DNA of 64,000 bases from Anaerolineales bacterium (GCA_016932475.1 JAFGCU010000037.1:1-64000); one strand, 5' to 3'; counted from the first letter of the stretch, positions 9,032 through 19,275 are shown. Notes: generated by a model from the letters alone, not told the origin. Translations and numbers: made by a program.

Positions 9032-10234
9032 ATGCAGCCGGAATTCACCCCGCCCGCGGCGCCGGATCGGAGCATTCTGCGATGGATCCTTGTCGCGGCG
9101 GCCGCGGTTTGGCTTGTCCTGTGCCTGAGCGCCACGTCCGCCGGCGTCGGGTTTCTCGCCGGCCGCTCCGGCCTCGCCGAAGGAGATGACGCCTTCGGGC
9201 CGTTGTATCAAACCTGGGAGATCATCCATTCCAAATATGTCGATCAGCCGGTCGACGACACAAAGCTGATCCAGGGCGCGATCGACGGGATGATGCAGTC
9301 CCTGGGGGATGATAATTCCACCTATATGGATCCGGCCACATTCGAATCCGCGACAAGCTCGCTGGACGGATACGAAGGGATCGGCGCGACGGTAGACATC
9401 ACCGGGGAGTATTTGAAGATCATCGGCATCTTCGCCGGGTCTCCGGCCGAAAAGGCGGGCCTGAAGCCCGGGGATGAAATCATCAAGGTGGACGGCGCGG
9501 ATATGACCGGGAAAAGCCCGTCCGACGCGCGCGATCTGCTGCTGGGTCCGGCGGGCTCCAGCGTCCAGCTCGGCGTCCGGCGGTCCGGGGAATCGGAACT
9601 GCTGGAATTCGATATCGTCCGGGCGAAAATCGATCCCCCGGTGGTGGAAAGCCGCATGCTGGAGGATGGGATCGCCTACCTGTACCTCGGCATTTTCTCC
9701 GAATCGGCGGTGCCGCAGGTCCAGGAGGCGCTGTCCGATCTGTTGGAGCAGGAACCCGCCGCCCTGATATTGGATCTGCGCGGGAACATCGGCGGGTATG
9801 TTTCGTCCGCGGTGGAAATCGGCTCCCAGTTTCTGCCGAAAGGCACGATGCTATTCTATGAAAAATACGGGGACGGCAGGGAGGTCCCCTACTATGCCAA
9901 AGGCGGCGGGATCGCCACCGGCATCCCGATGATCGTGCTAGTCGACGGGCATTCCGCGTCCGCCGCGGAGATTATCGCCGGAGCGATCCAGGACCATGCC
10001 CGCGGCAGGTTGGTGGGGATGACCACGTACGGCAAGGGATCGGTGCAGGAGTGGATCCCGTTGATGAACGACATGGGGGCGGTGCGCATCACCGTCTCTC
10101 TTTGGTACACTCCCAACGGCAGACAGATCTCCAAGGAAGGCCTGGCTCCGGACGTGGAAGTTCCGATCACGGAAGAGGAATTCGAAGCCGGGCTGGATCC
10201 TCAACTGGAGCGCGCCATCGAGTTGCTTCGATGA
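9032..10234 (+). CDS. S41-family C-terminal processing protease with PDZ domain
   Basis: A 400-residue CtpA/Prc-type serine protease. An N-terminal membrane segment (about residues 20-45) anchors it. A PDZ domain (about 115-195, with IGATVD and SPAEKAGLKPGDEI) and the protease core follow. The core contains LDLRGNIGGYV, the catalytic-serine region VDGHSASAAEII and the lysine motif TYGKGSVQEW, forming the Ser-Lys dyad known for this family. It should act outside the membrane on exported proteins. The start was chosen for the GAGGAGA site at 9018-9024; a TATGAT -10-like box lies at 8998. Confidence 0.92.
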   Translation: MQPEFTPPAAPDRSILRWILVAAAAVWLVLCLSATSAGVGFLAGRSGLAEGDDAFGPLYQTWEIIHSKYVDQPVDDTKLIQGAIDGMMQSLGDDNSTYMDPATFESATSSLDGYEGIGATVDITGEYLKIIGIFAGSPAEKAGLKPGDEIIKVDGADMTGKSPSDARDLLLGPAGSSVQLGVRRSGESELLEFDIVRAKIDPPVVESRMLEDGIAYLYLGIFSESAVPQVQEALSDLLEQEPAALILDLRGNIGGYVSSAVEIGSQFLPKGTMLFYEKYGDGREVPYYAKGGGIATGIPMIVLVDGHSASAAEIIAGAIQDHARGRLVGMTTYGKGSVQEWIPLMNDMGAVRITVSLWYTPNGRQISKEGLAPDVEVPITEEEFEAGLDPQLERAIELLR

Positions 10235-10251
10235 AGAAAGGAGCTTAATCC

Positions 10252-10974
10252 TTGAATTACGATCCGATCTACTTATGCTTCATGCTGCCCACGCTGCTGT
10301 TTACCATGTTTGCCCAATGGCGGGTCAGCAGCGCCTATTCCAAATGGGGCAAGATCAGGAATTCCCTGAACATCACCGGGCTGGACGCCGCCCGGCGCCT
10401 GCTCTCGGCCGCCGGGAACACCGGCGCCGTTGTTGGGAGCGGCGCGGGGCTGGCGAATGTCCGATTGGCGGGAGTCGGCGGCACATTGACCGATAATTAC
10501 GATCCGTCCAAGAACACGCTCTACCTGTCTCAGGCGGTGGCGCAAAATCCGTCGGTCGCCTCGATAGCCATCGCGGCACACGAACTCGGCCATGCCAGCC
10601 AGCAGGACGAGGGATACGGACCGTTGCGCCTCCGCAGCATGCTGGTCCCCGCGGTGAACATCGGATCCTCGCTGGGATGGATCATGATCCTCGGCGGGTT
10701 GTTGCTGAACATCATCCAGATCTCGTGGCTCGGCGTGCTGTTCTTCTCGCTCGGGGCGGTCTTCGCCCTGTGCACGCTGCCGGTGGAACTCAACGCCAGC
10801 AAGCGCGCGCGCGCGATGCTCGCCAACAACGGCATGCTGGCCAGCGAGGAAGACGCCCGCGGCGTGAACGACGTCTTGAACGCGGCGGCGCTGACGTATG
10901 TGGCCGGATTGGCCACGGCGATCATGCAGCTCTTTTACTTCATATCGATGGTCGGCGGCCGGCGCAGAAGCTGA
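10252..10974 (+). CDS. Membrane zinc metallopeptidase, YugP-like
   Basis: A 240-residue member of the Zn_peptidase_2 (YugP) family. It has an N-terminal hydrophobic segment, the zinc motif HELGH (about residue 112) within AIAAHELGHASQQ, two hydrophobic segments (about 140-180), a conserved LPVELNAS and a C-terminal hydrophobic helix. The enzyme is probably a membrane-embedded protease of unknown substrate. The start is TTG 10252, chosen because AAAGGAG (10237-10243) sits 8 nt before it. The gene lies 17 nt after the S41 protease gene and is likely co-transcribed with it, giving a two-protease unit. It converges with pyrG 6 nt later. Confidence 0.88.
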   Translation: MNYDPIYLCFMLPTLLFTMFAQWRVSSAYSKWGKIRNSLNITGLDAARRLLSAAGNTGAVVGSGAGLANVRLAGVGGTLTDNYDPSKNTLYLSQAVAQNPSVASIAIAAHELGHASQQDEGYGPLRLRSMLVPAVNIGSSLGWIMILGGLLLNIIQISWLGVLFFSLGAVFALCTLPVELNASKRARAMLANNGMLASEEDARGVNDVLNAAALTYVAGLATAIMQLFYFISMVGGRRRS

Positions 10975-10980
10975 AGGGGC

Positions 10981-12591
<1,611 letters not shown>

Positions 12592-12611
12592 ACCGACCTC
12601 CTGGGGGGATT

Positions 12612-12653
12612 AAAAAGGCGGTGGGGAGGCTGACAGTTCCAGCCTCCCCACCG
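12612..12653 (-). terminator. Intrinsic terminator of the roadblock gene
   Basis: A perfect 14-bp stem (12619-12632 with 12640-12653) has a 7-nt loop and is followed on the minus strand by CC and TTTTT (12612-12616). It stands between the roadblock gene and pyrG. Confidence 0.88.
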
Positions 12654-12693
12654 GATTTTGTAGTTGGGGTTGGTGCGGGGAAGTGTGAGTGTG

Positions 12694-13071
12694 CTATCCC
12701 ACCATCTGCGTGAGGTCATCTGCCGCACGTCGAATCTCCAGGAACACCAAACCAAGCTTGGCGCTTTCCCGCGCCAGCACCGTCAGCACGGCTTCCGCGC
12801 CGACCGCGGTGAGCAGCACATACCCCTTGTCCCCGTGGATGTACACCTGCGAAAGCGTGCCCCGGCCCAGTTCGCCCGCGATCCGTTCACCGAGCGAAAG
12901 CATCGCGGCCGACATCGCGGAAACCCGGTCCTCCTCCACGCTTTGCGGAAGCGAGGAGGCGATGATCAACCCATCCACACTGACCACGGCGGATGCTTCC
13001 ACATCTGGAGTGCTGGCTTGCATATCCCGCAAGCGGGTCACCATCTGATCAACTCGGGTCTTCTGGACCAT
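12694..13071 (-). CDS. Roadblock/LC7 domain protein
   Basis: A 125-residue single-domain protein of the roadblock/LC7 (MglB-like) family. It has an N-terminal helix (MVTRLRDMQASTPDVEASAVVS), the strand motif SVDGLIIASSLP, the central helix SAAMLSLGERIAGELG, the paired strands QVYIHGDKGYVLLTAV and a C-terminal helix. Bacterial members act as dimeric regulators of small Ras-like GTPases. No GTPase gene is adjacent, so the partner must lie elsewhere. The gene is monocistronic, with a strong terminator downstream and a TATTAT -10-like box at 13116-13121. Confidence 0.87.
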   Translation of the reverse strand: MVQKTRVDQMVTRLRDMQASTPDVEASAVVSVDGLIIASSLPQSVEEDRVSAMSAAMLSLGERIAGELGRGTLSQVYIHGDKGYVLLTAVGAEAVLTVLARESAKLGLVFLEIRRAADDLTQMVG

Positions 13072-13880
13072 TCACCGCCTCTTTCTACAGCAGCAGGTAA
13101 TGGAAATATCGGATTGATAATACCATATCCGGTGCGCACGGGCAAGCATCGGCGCGCTTTTCAACCAAAAAAGCCGCCGCCGGAAGCCCGCGCGACCCCG
13201 CTTCGCTTGACATCCCCAACCCGCTATGCTACATTCCCCCGCATCGATTTTCTTTTGCGGAGCGGTCGGCGCCTTCCATCGCCGCAGGAAAATTTCTTCC
13301 AAACCGGATGCTGTTCCCTTTTCACCGGGCATTGGAAGAAACGGCCGGACGGACCGCTGCGGCGCTGATCTGGCTCCGTGCGGAACCTGTCCGGGAATGA
13401 TTACCCGCCGCACAGGAAGACCTGCAGAAGGCGGTCGCGTCGCGCGCCCGCTCCGCGCGGTGTGAGTCCATCGAACGGGAATGCGGCCAAAACAGCCCGA
13501 GCGGGATCCCCGCGCGGCGCGGCCGCGCAGCACTTTTCCAGGCTCTGCGCCCGGCGGAAGCGATCGTCGCTCCGGACATGCCGCGGCTGCTCTCCCCTTC
13601 CGGTTCAGACCGGGTTGCGGAAGGTTTGGCGCGCGTCGTCCGGCGGCCGGGAGCCGTGAGCGATAAGGAATCCCGCGCGGCCGCCCTGCCGCAGGGTTGT
13701 CGCTTTCATATTTCCAAGTGCCCGGAATGCATGACGCGGCGGAGGGGTGGAAAAATGAGCCGCGGCGCGCCGGATTGGATCGGGATCGATCCGGAGATCC
13801 CCGTGACCGGAATTGCGCGCTCCGCCGGAGGCGCCGACGGCTGTGATTTTTCCATCGCGGGTGCGTTCTGAGGGAAGGCC
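13072..13880 (+). other. 809-bp gene-poor interval with a plus-strand promoter
   Basis: No open frame here has protein-like composition or a ribosome site. A good sigma-70-type promoter is present on the plus strand: TTGACA (13207-13212), 17 bp, then TACATT (13230-13235). Transcription would start near 13242 and run about 640 nt before the response regulator gene. The stretch may therefore be a long 5' leader or encode an untranslated RNA; the sequence does not decide. Confidence 0.45.
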
Positions 13881-14741
13881 ATGGCGGAAAAACCGCTGTT
13901 GTTAATCGTGGAAGACGACCCGGGCACGGCGAGTTTGCTCGAGACGTATTTCCAATCCCAGGGATACCGCATCCAATGCGTCCGTCACGGCGAGGAAGCG
14001 GAGCCCTTGTCCCAGGAAACTCGCCCGGACATCGTGCTCCTGGATGTCCGCCTCCCCGGGATCGACGGATTTGAAGTGGCCCGCCGGCTGCGCCGGCACC
14101 GTCGCACTTCGAAAATCCCCATCCTGATGCTGACCGATATGCAGGAGCGCAGCGACCGCCTGAAGGGCCTGGAGGTCGGCGTCGACGATTACATCGCCAA
14201 GCCCTTCGACCTGCAGGAGATCGGGTTGCGGGTCCGCAACACCATCGAGCGGGCCGGCCGCAAACGAACCACCAATCCGGTGACCGATCTGCCGGAAGGC
14301 AAGCCGGTCGAGGATGCCCTCCAACGGGTCCTGCTGCAACCGGAATGGTCGATTGTCACCATCCGGATCGGGGGATTGGATGCCTACCGCGCCGGCCGCG
14401 GCTTCCCCGCCGCCGACGACATGGCCCATGCGATCGGCCGGGCGCTCCAGAACGCGGCCGCCGCCCAGTTAAAGGTAGGCGCCATGGTGGGGCATCTGAC
14501 CTTCGACGAGTTTGTCATCCTCGGCGACATGCCGTCGCTCCTGGAATTCGCGCAATCCGCCGCCGCCAAACTCAAGGAGACCGCCCAGGCGTTCTACCCG
14601 GTCATGGCAAAAGCCGATCCCGCCCAAAAAGCGGCCGAAGTGACGCTCCAATTCCGTTTCCTGTCCTCCTCCGACGGCACTTTTCCATCGCTGGATGCCC
14701 TCCAGAATGCGCTGGATCAAACCCCCTACAGGACGTTATGA
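13881..14741 (+). CDS. Response regulator with degenerate GGDEF-like output domain
   Basis: A 286-residue protein. The receiver domain (residues 4-120) has the acidic pair Glu11-Asp12-Asp13, the phospho-acceptor Asp55 (VLLDVRLPGIDG) and the conserved Lys in DDYIAKPFD. After a linker, residues 133-280 resemble a diguanylate cyclase: NPVTDLPEG stands where NxLTGLPN is usual, and GHLTFDEFVIL stands where the GGDEF loop should be. The catalytic signature is lost, so it probably does not make cyclic di-GMP and may only bind a ligand or partner. GAGGGAAGG precedes the ATG, and the stop overlaps the next start. Confidence 0.82.
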   Translation: MAEKPLLLIVEDDPGTASLLETYFQSQGYRIQCVRHGEEAEPLSQETRPDIVLLDVRLPGIDGFEVARRLRRHRRTSKIPILMLTDMQERSDRLKGLEVGVDDYIAKPFDLQEIGLRVRNTIERAGRKRTTNPVTDLPEGKPVEDALQRVLLQPEWSIVTIRIGGLDAYRAGRGFPAADDMAHAIGRALQNAAAAQLKVGAMVGHLTFDEFVILGDMPSLLEFAQSAAAKLKETAQAFYPVMAKADPAQKAAEVTLQFRFLSSSDGTFPSLDALQNALDQTPYRTL

Positions 14742-15490
14742 CCATTCGATCCCTGGCGATTGTCATTCCCACCTATAACGAAGCGAAAAACGTCACCGCC
14801 ATGGTGACGGCCCTCCGCGCGCTTCCCTTTCCCGACCTCGGCATCTTCATCGTCGACGATAATTCGCCGGACGGCACCGGGGCGCTGGCCGATGAACTGG
14901 CGGCAAAACCGGAGAACCGCCTGACCGTGATTCACCGGCCGGGAAAATTCGGGCTGGGAACGGCCTACCAGGCCGGGTTCCGCGCCGCCATCGCCCGGCG
15001 CACCGAAGCAATCGCCCAGCTCGATTGCGATTTTTCCCATCCTCCGGACGCGCTGATCCGCATGGCGGAACTGCTCGGTTCCTACGACGTGGTGGTCGGA
15101 TCGCGCTACGTTCCCGGCGGCGGGCTGGACAAGCGCTGGGATATCGGCCGGAAACTGCTTTCCCGCTGGGCGGTTTTTTATGCCAAGACCATCCTCGGTC
15201 TCAAGGTCCATGATCCCACCGCCGGGTTTAAACTCTGGCGCCGGGAAACGCTGATCGGGGTCAACCTTAACCGGATCCACTCGAACGGTTATGTCTTCCT
15301 GGTCGAGATGGCCTACATCACCCAAAAACTCGGATACCGGGTGTGTGAAATTCCGATTACGTTCGAAGAACGGCAGACCGGGAAATCCAAGATGAGCATG
15401 GGGGTAAAAATCGAGGCTGCTTGGAGAGTCTGGCAGTTGCGCTTGCGGCACAACCGGCTCCAACCCAGGGATCGGGCGCTCGAGCCGTAA
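14738..15490 (+). CDS. Polyprenol-phosphate mannosyltransferase (DPM1-like GT2)
   Basis: A 250-residue family 2 glycosyltransferase. VIPTYNEAKNV is at the start, IVDDNSPDGTG follows near residue 35, and the metal-binding region is QLDCDFSHPP. GSRYVPGGG and DPTAGFKLWRR are typical of dolichol/polyprenol monophosphomannose synthases, which move mannose from GDP-mannose to a lipid phosphate carrier at the cytoplasmic face. There is no C-terminal membrane anchor. The ATG overlaps the TGA of the response regulator, so the two should be translationally coupled. Confidence 0.88.
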   Translation: MTIRSLAIVIPTYNEAKNVTAMVTALRALPFPDLGIFIVDDNSPDGTGALADELAAKPENRLTVIHRPGKFGLGTAYQAGFRAAIARRTEAIAQLDCDFSHPPDALIRMAELLGSYDVVVGSRYVPGGGLDKRWDIGRKLLSRWAVFYAKTILGLKVHDPTAGFKLWRRETLIGVNLNRIHSNGYVFLVEMAYITQKLGYRVCEIPITFEERQTGKSKMSMGVKIEAAWRVWQLRLRHNRLQPRDRALEP

Positions 15491-15503
15491 AGGAGAGGAC
15501 AGG

Positions 15504-16133
15504 ATGCCCCTGACCGATAAATGCCCGTTCTGCGGATCGTACAACGACGTCGAAGCCGCGGTGTGTTATTTCTGCCACAAGGACCTGCCGGATACCCCCG
15601 GTCATAAAAAGAAGCGCGGCCCCAAACCCGAACAAAACGCTTCGATCAGGCTACCGCCTTCCTACGTCGTGAAACGAAAATCCCCTCCCGGCTGCCTGGT
15701 CAGTCTGGTGACCGTCATTTTCCTGACCTGCCTTTTCGTCGTCTTTCAAGCCGTCAACGGCATCTATAAATTCTTCACCTGGGAAATTCCTTTTCCGCCC
15801 ACCGACGCCGGAAGGTATCTCGCTTACTTTCTCAGCGGGCTGCTGAGTTATATCGATACGCTGCTTAAATTCCCGATCATCGTTGCCGCATCGGTGGTGA
15901 TGCTCCTGATCCTCTGTTACGGGCTGCTGAACCTGAAGCGATGGTCGCGCGTGCTGGCGTTGATGCTTCTGGTCATCCTGCTGCTCGCCCTTTTCTGGTC
16001 TTTCGCGACGTTCGTGATGCACTTTGTCAGCAACCCCGTTAACAACATCGGCTTTCTGTTGCTGCTGTTCGGCATAATCCTGAACATCTATGCGCTGGTA
16101 TGGTTCTTCGAACACAAGAAAATGTTCGAATGA
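15504..16133 (+). CDS. Zinc-ribbon membrane protein, paralogue 1
   Basis: A 209-residue protein. The N terminus is a double-CxxC zinc ribbon (CPFCGSYNDVEAAVCYFCHK) followed by a basic linker. About four hydrophobic segments follow (near residues 68-90, 105-125, 128-155 and 165-195). The next gene has the same architecture. The function is not recognised. It starts 13 nt after the mannosyltransferase gene behind GGAGAGGA and is probably in the same operon. Confidence 0.8.
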   Translation: MPLTDKCPFCGSYNDVEAAVCYFCHKDLPDTPGHKKKRGPKPEQNASIRLPPSYVVKRKSPPGCLVSLVTVIFLTCLFVVFQAVNGIYKFFTWEIPFPPTDAGRYLAYFLSGLLSYIDTLLKFPIIVAASVVMLLILCYGLLNLKRWSRVLALMLLVILLLALFWSFATFVMHFVSNPVNNIGFLLLLFGIILNIYALVWFFEHKKMFE

Positions 16134-16140
16134 CGCCGTG

Positions 16141-16218
16141 TTCCTGGGCCGGCATCCGGCCTGTGTTCGTCATGCCGGCGCGCACCAAGCCGGCATCCAG
16201 CCCGTTTTTTCCATGACG
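16141..16218. repeat. Palindromic repeat family C, short copy
   Basis: The segment contains CCGGCATCC, a CGTCATGCCGGCG core and CCGGCATCCAGCC. It lies between the two zinc-ribbon genes and resembles the arms of the 7775 and 61590 copies. Confidence 0.65.
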
Positions 16219-16249
16219 GATTGGTGACGTCCGCAGCGAGTGTGAAGAT

Positions 16250-16858
16250 ATGCTGACTCAGCAATGCCCGCATTGCGGCTCCAAAAACGCAGAATCAGCC
16301 GCCGTTTGTTATGTATGCAAAAAAGAGTTGCCGAGAAGCGCCGCTTCGCCGCAGTCCCCGGCCGCCGCGGCAGCGCCAAACCGTGAAAAAACACCGGAGG
16401 ACTCCTTCCCCGGCTACCGGCGTCCGGGCTGCCTCACCGCGTATGCGCTTCTGATTTTTCTTTCCGGCATCCTGGGGATTTGTTCCGCGCTTTACCTGCC
16501 CGCGTTTGTCGCCAAAGATCCGATGCTGCTGGCCGGCGAGTATCCGGAAATCCGGGAATTGGATCCGCAGGCCCTCGGGATCTTCATGGGCTTCCTGAAA
16601 TATTATTTGGTGTTCTTTTTCCTGTATTCGGTCGGGATGCTGCTGGTCGGATGGGGATTGTGGACCATGCGGAACTGGGCCCGGATCATCATCCTCGTCG
16701 TCCAGGGTTTTTCACTGGCGGTCAGCCTGCTGGCTCTTTTCTACAGCATCGCCGTTTCCGGCGTCAACCTGTTCGTGTGCGGGGTGTACTCCATCTCCCT
16801 GATTTTTCCCGCCTGGGTCTTCCTGTGGTTTTTCCTGAACCGCCGGCATTTCCGCTGA
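16250..16858 (+). CDS. Zinc-ribbon membrane protein, paralogue 2
   Basis: A 202-residue protein with an N-terminal zinc ribbon (CPHCGSKNAESAAVCYVCKK), a Pro/Ala linker and four predicted membrane helices (near residues 62-83, 118-140, 147-170 and 175-197). The architecture matches the gene before it, so a tandem duplication is likely. Its last 147 bp overlap the 3' end of rsmA on the opposite strand. The function is unknown; zinc ribbons at the N terminus often mediate protein or nucleic acid contacts. Confidence 0.8.
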   Translation: MLTQQCPHCGSKNAESAAVCYVCKKELPRSAASPQSPAAAAAPNREKTPEDSFPGYRRPGCLTAYALLIFLSGILGICSALYLPAFVAKDPMLLAGEYPEIRELDPQALGIFMGFLKYYLVFFFLYSVGMLLVGWGLWTMRNWARIIILVVQGFSLAVSLLALFYSIAVSGVNLFVCGVYSISLIFPAWVFLWFFLNRRHFR

Positions 16859-17719
16859 CGCGAACGCATCCGCAATCCGCAGCCACTCCTCCACCGTTAT
16901 CGTTTCCGCGCGGCGCCCCGAATCCACTCCGGCCTGCCCGAGGATGCGCGCGGCCTGCGCGGGCGCCAGACGCAATCCCGCGGAGATGGTGTTGCGCAGC
17001 ATCTTCCGCTTCTGGGAAAAACCGGCCCGGGCGATCCGGAACAGCCGTTTCGTCACATCCGCGTTGCGGTCCGGAGAAGCCTCAAGATCCACGCAGACGA
17101 TCGCCGATTCGACGTCCGGCACCGGAAAAAACGAATCGGCGGAAATTCTCCCCGCCACGGACGGCGAGCCGAAATACTGGACCGATAGCGCCAGCAGGCT
17201 CATCTTCCCGGGCGCGGCGCAGATCCGGTCGGCGACTTCCTTCTGGACGGTCAGGACGATCCGTCCCGGCCGGACGGCGGATTCCATCACATGGCGGATG
17301 ACCGCCGAGGTGATGTAATACGGAATATTCGCCGCCACCTTGAACGCGCCGGGAGCGACGCCGCCCACCAGTTCCGCGACCGGCTTGGCCAGGATATCCC
17401 CCTGGACGACCGTCACATTCGGATGCGGCGCAAGAACGGATTGAAGGATCGGGATCAGGAGCGGATCGATCTCGACCGCCACCACGCGCCGGGCGGCCGC
17501 CGCCAGATGACGGGTCAGGCTGCCGACCCCCGCCCCGATCTCGAGCACCGTATCCTGCGGCTGCAAATCGGCGGCCGCGGCCACCCGCTCCAGAGCGCTT
17601 TCGACAATCAGAAAATTCTGGCCGAGGGATTTGCGGGGGCGCAAACCCGCCTCGCGCAGAAGCCGGCGGACATCCGGCGGCGTAGAAGGGGGCGGAGATT
17701 TGATCAGGGGAGTATCCAC
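16712..17719 (-). CDS. rsmA: 16S rRNA dimethyladenosine transferase
   Basis: A 335-residue KsgA/RsmA methyltransferase that dimethylates two adjacent adenines near the 3' end of 16S rRNA. SLGQNFLIVESALERV, the SAM-binding EIGAGVGSLTRHLA, and the catalytic NIPYYITS are visible. The family core ends near residue 290; the last ~45 residues are a polar, low-complexity extension read antisense to the zinc-ribbon gene. The start is GTG 17719, overlapping the upstream G5/3D gene by 16 bp. Confidence 0.93.
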   Translation of the reverse strand: MDTPLIKSPPPSTPPDVRRLLREAGLRPRKSLGQNFLIVESALERVAAAADLQPQDTVLEIGAGVGSLTRHLAAAARRVVAVEIDPLLIPILQSVLAPHPNVTVVQGDILAKPVAELVGGVAPGAFKVAANIPYYITSAVIRHVMESAVRPGRIVLTVQKEVADRICAAPGKMSLLALSVQYFGSPSVAGRISADSFFPVPDVESAIVCVDLEASPDRNADVTKRLFRIARAGFSQKRKMLRNTISAGLRLAPAQAARILGQAGVDSGRRAETITVEEWLRIADAFASAEMPAVQEKPQEDPGGKNQGDGVHPAHEQVDAGNGDAVEKSQQADRQ

Positions 17720-19104
17720 GGAACGTTCGCCGGAACCGGTGAGAGGAAATACAGCGTCGTGAAGCTGTGCCAGCCGATGTACTCGTCATCCAGGTACGCC
17801 AGGTCGATCCAATACGGCGCATTCGGCCCAAGCCCGGAATCCGCCACGGTCGCCGGGCCGTAGCCCTCCACGTACACCGGCTGGCCGTGGAACAGCAGAT
17901 ACCAGCTGTTGACCATCGCGATCAACCCCTTCTGCATGGCCATGCCCGAGCGGGTGACGTAGCTGCAACGCGGGGGCGTCACCCCCAGACGGCAGGGGGA
18001 GTACGAGGTGGCGTAGACCGTGATCGCGCGGTAATACTCGAAGGTTCCTTCCGGGGTGGACACGGTCCGCAGGACAACCCGGGTCCCGTACCCGATAATC
18101 CGCGTCTGCGGCTCCAGCAGGACGTGCTGCCCCTCCGATGTGCGGCGGACTTCCCGGCCGTCCTCCCAGCGCACACGCACGACCGATTCGAGTATGCCGA
18201 AGGCTCCCGGTTGAATTACCTTGGTTTGATCCAATTCCAATTCCGCATCCGGCTGGGTGTCCCGCTCGAACGGTATTTGCGATTGCTCGCGCAGGATCTC
18301 CTCGCGCACCCGGACCACTCGGATCCTTCCATCCGGCGGCAGCGGATCCGCCTCCGCCGGGATGCTGTAATCCAGGCCGGTCAGCGCAAACCCCGCCCGG
18401 GCCAGGGCTTCGCCGACGGTTTTACCGGCCGAGCGGAATCCGGCCTCTTTGCCGTCCGCCCGGATGGTCAGCATTCGCGAACGGACGATCTCGATCACAA
18501 CCGGAGTCTGCCCGATGGATTCCAATTTCGTCGAGGGAACGGGCAGAACGACATCCGCGGCGTAGAGCGTCACGCCCGCCTGCCAGAGCGCTTCGCCGAC
18601 GGTCGGTCCGGGCGCGCTTAAGCGTTTCGTCTCACCCCCGTCCAGAAGCAGGAATTCGACCGCCGAGCGGACCTCCATCCGGCGCGGAGGAACGGTCAGG
18701 ACGGTGTCGGGCGGGAGCGCAACGCCGTCCGCGAACACCCACTCCGCATCCTCCAGCTCGATTCCCGCCGTCGTTAACAGCGATCGAAGGGAGGCGCCTT
18801 CTTCCTCCGGAAAAGTCACGTAGCGAGTCTCACCGCGAACCTCAACCGGGATCGCCCGCCCGGACGGCACCTCGATCGTCATCCCCCAGCGAATGGGAGA
18901 ATCCGGTCCCGGGACGGTTTGCGCACTACCCTCCCAGGTTATTCCGGTCTCACGAAGCAAGACCGCCACGGACGAGGCGTGGGTAAGCACCCGCTTCCAT
19001 TCGCCGTTTTGATGCAAAAAAACGGGCTTAAGGGAAACTAAGTAGACGGCCAGGACGAGGAAAACAGATAAAAGAGGAGCGCTGATTATCTTCAGATTCT
19101 TCAT
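17704..19104 (-). CDS. YabE-like cell-wall protein with DUF348, G5 and 3D domains
   Basis: A 466-residue exported protein. A signal or anchor helix (residues 7-27) is followed by three DUF348-type repeats (about 35-95, 100-180 and 185-255), then a G5 domain (about 260-335, with REEILREQSQIPFE). The C-terminal part (about 355-455) resembles a 3D domain, with ITVYATSYSPC, a TRSGMAMQKGLIAM stretch and a late DSGLGP. The 3D fold is related to lytic transglycosylases of the MltA and resuscitation-promoting type, so peptidoglycan remodelling is likely. In Bacillus, yabE also lies just before ksgA. The SRP RNA lies upstream on the same strand. Confidence 0.87.
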   Translation of the reverse strand: MKNLKIISAPLLSVFLVLAVYLVSLKPVFLHQNGEWKRVLTHASSVAVLLRETGITWEGSAQTVPGPDSPIRWGMTIEVPSGRAIPVEVRGETRYVTFPEEEGASLRSLLTTAGIELEDAEWVFADGVALPPDTVLTVPPRRMEVRSAVEFLLLDGGETKRLSAPGPTVGEALWQAGVTLYAADVVLPVPSTKLESIGQTPVVIEIVRSRMLTIRADGKEAGFRSAGKTVGEALARAGFALTGLDYSIPAEADPLPPDGRIRVVRVREEILREQSQIPFERDTQPDAELELDQTKVIQPGAFGILESVVRVRWEDGREVRRTSEGQHVLLEPQTRIIGYGTRVVLRTVSTPEGTFEYYRAITVYATSYSPCRLGVTPPRCSYVTRSGMAMQKGLIAMVNSWYLLFHGQPVYVEGYGPATVADSGLGPNAPYWIDLAYLDDEYIGWHSFTTLYFLSPVPANVPWILP

Positions 19105-19111
19105 GTTTTAA

Positions 19112-19220
19112 GTGCCCGACCAGGCTTCCCGACGGCACCCGGAAGATCCGCCTTACCGTTGCTTCCTTTCGGACCTGGCGGGGTTTAGCGGGTTCCGCCG
19201 CGTCGGACCCGGCCGGGCAG
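19112..19220 (-). ncRNA. ffs: Bacterial signal recognition particle RNA (4.5S type)
   Basis: On the minus strand the segment folds as one long hairpin: TGCCCGGCC near 19219 pairs with GGTCGGGCA near 19113. Near the tip it has the highly conserved SRP domain IV sequence CCAGGTCCGAAAGGAAGCA, including the GGAA-type tetraloop region and the asymmetric loop AGCA. The length of about 109 nt matches the small bacterial SRP RNA. It binds Ffh and targets nascent membrane proteins. Confidence 0.93.
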
Positions 19221-19275
19221 AAGGATGGTACCCGAGAGGGAATAGATAGTCAATATTTTGCAAGGTATTTGGTCA

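Noticed and set aside
13226-13871. Several 60-97-codon open frames in the 809-bp gap
   Set aside because: They are Arg/Pro/Ala-rich, have no ribosome sites and show no family-like pattern.
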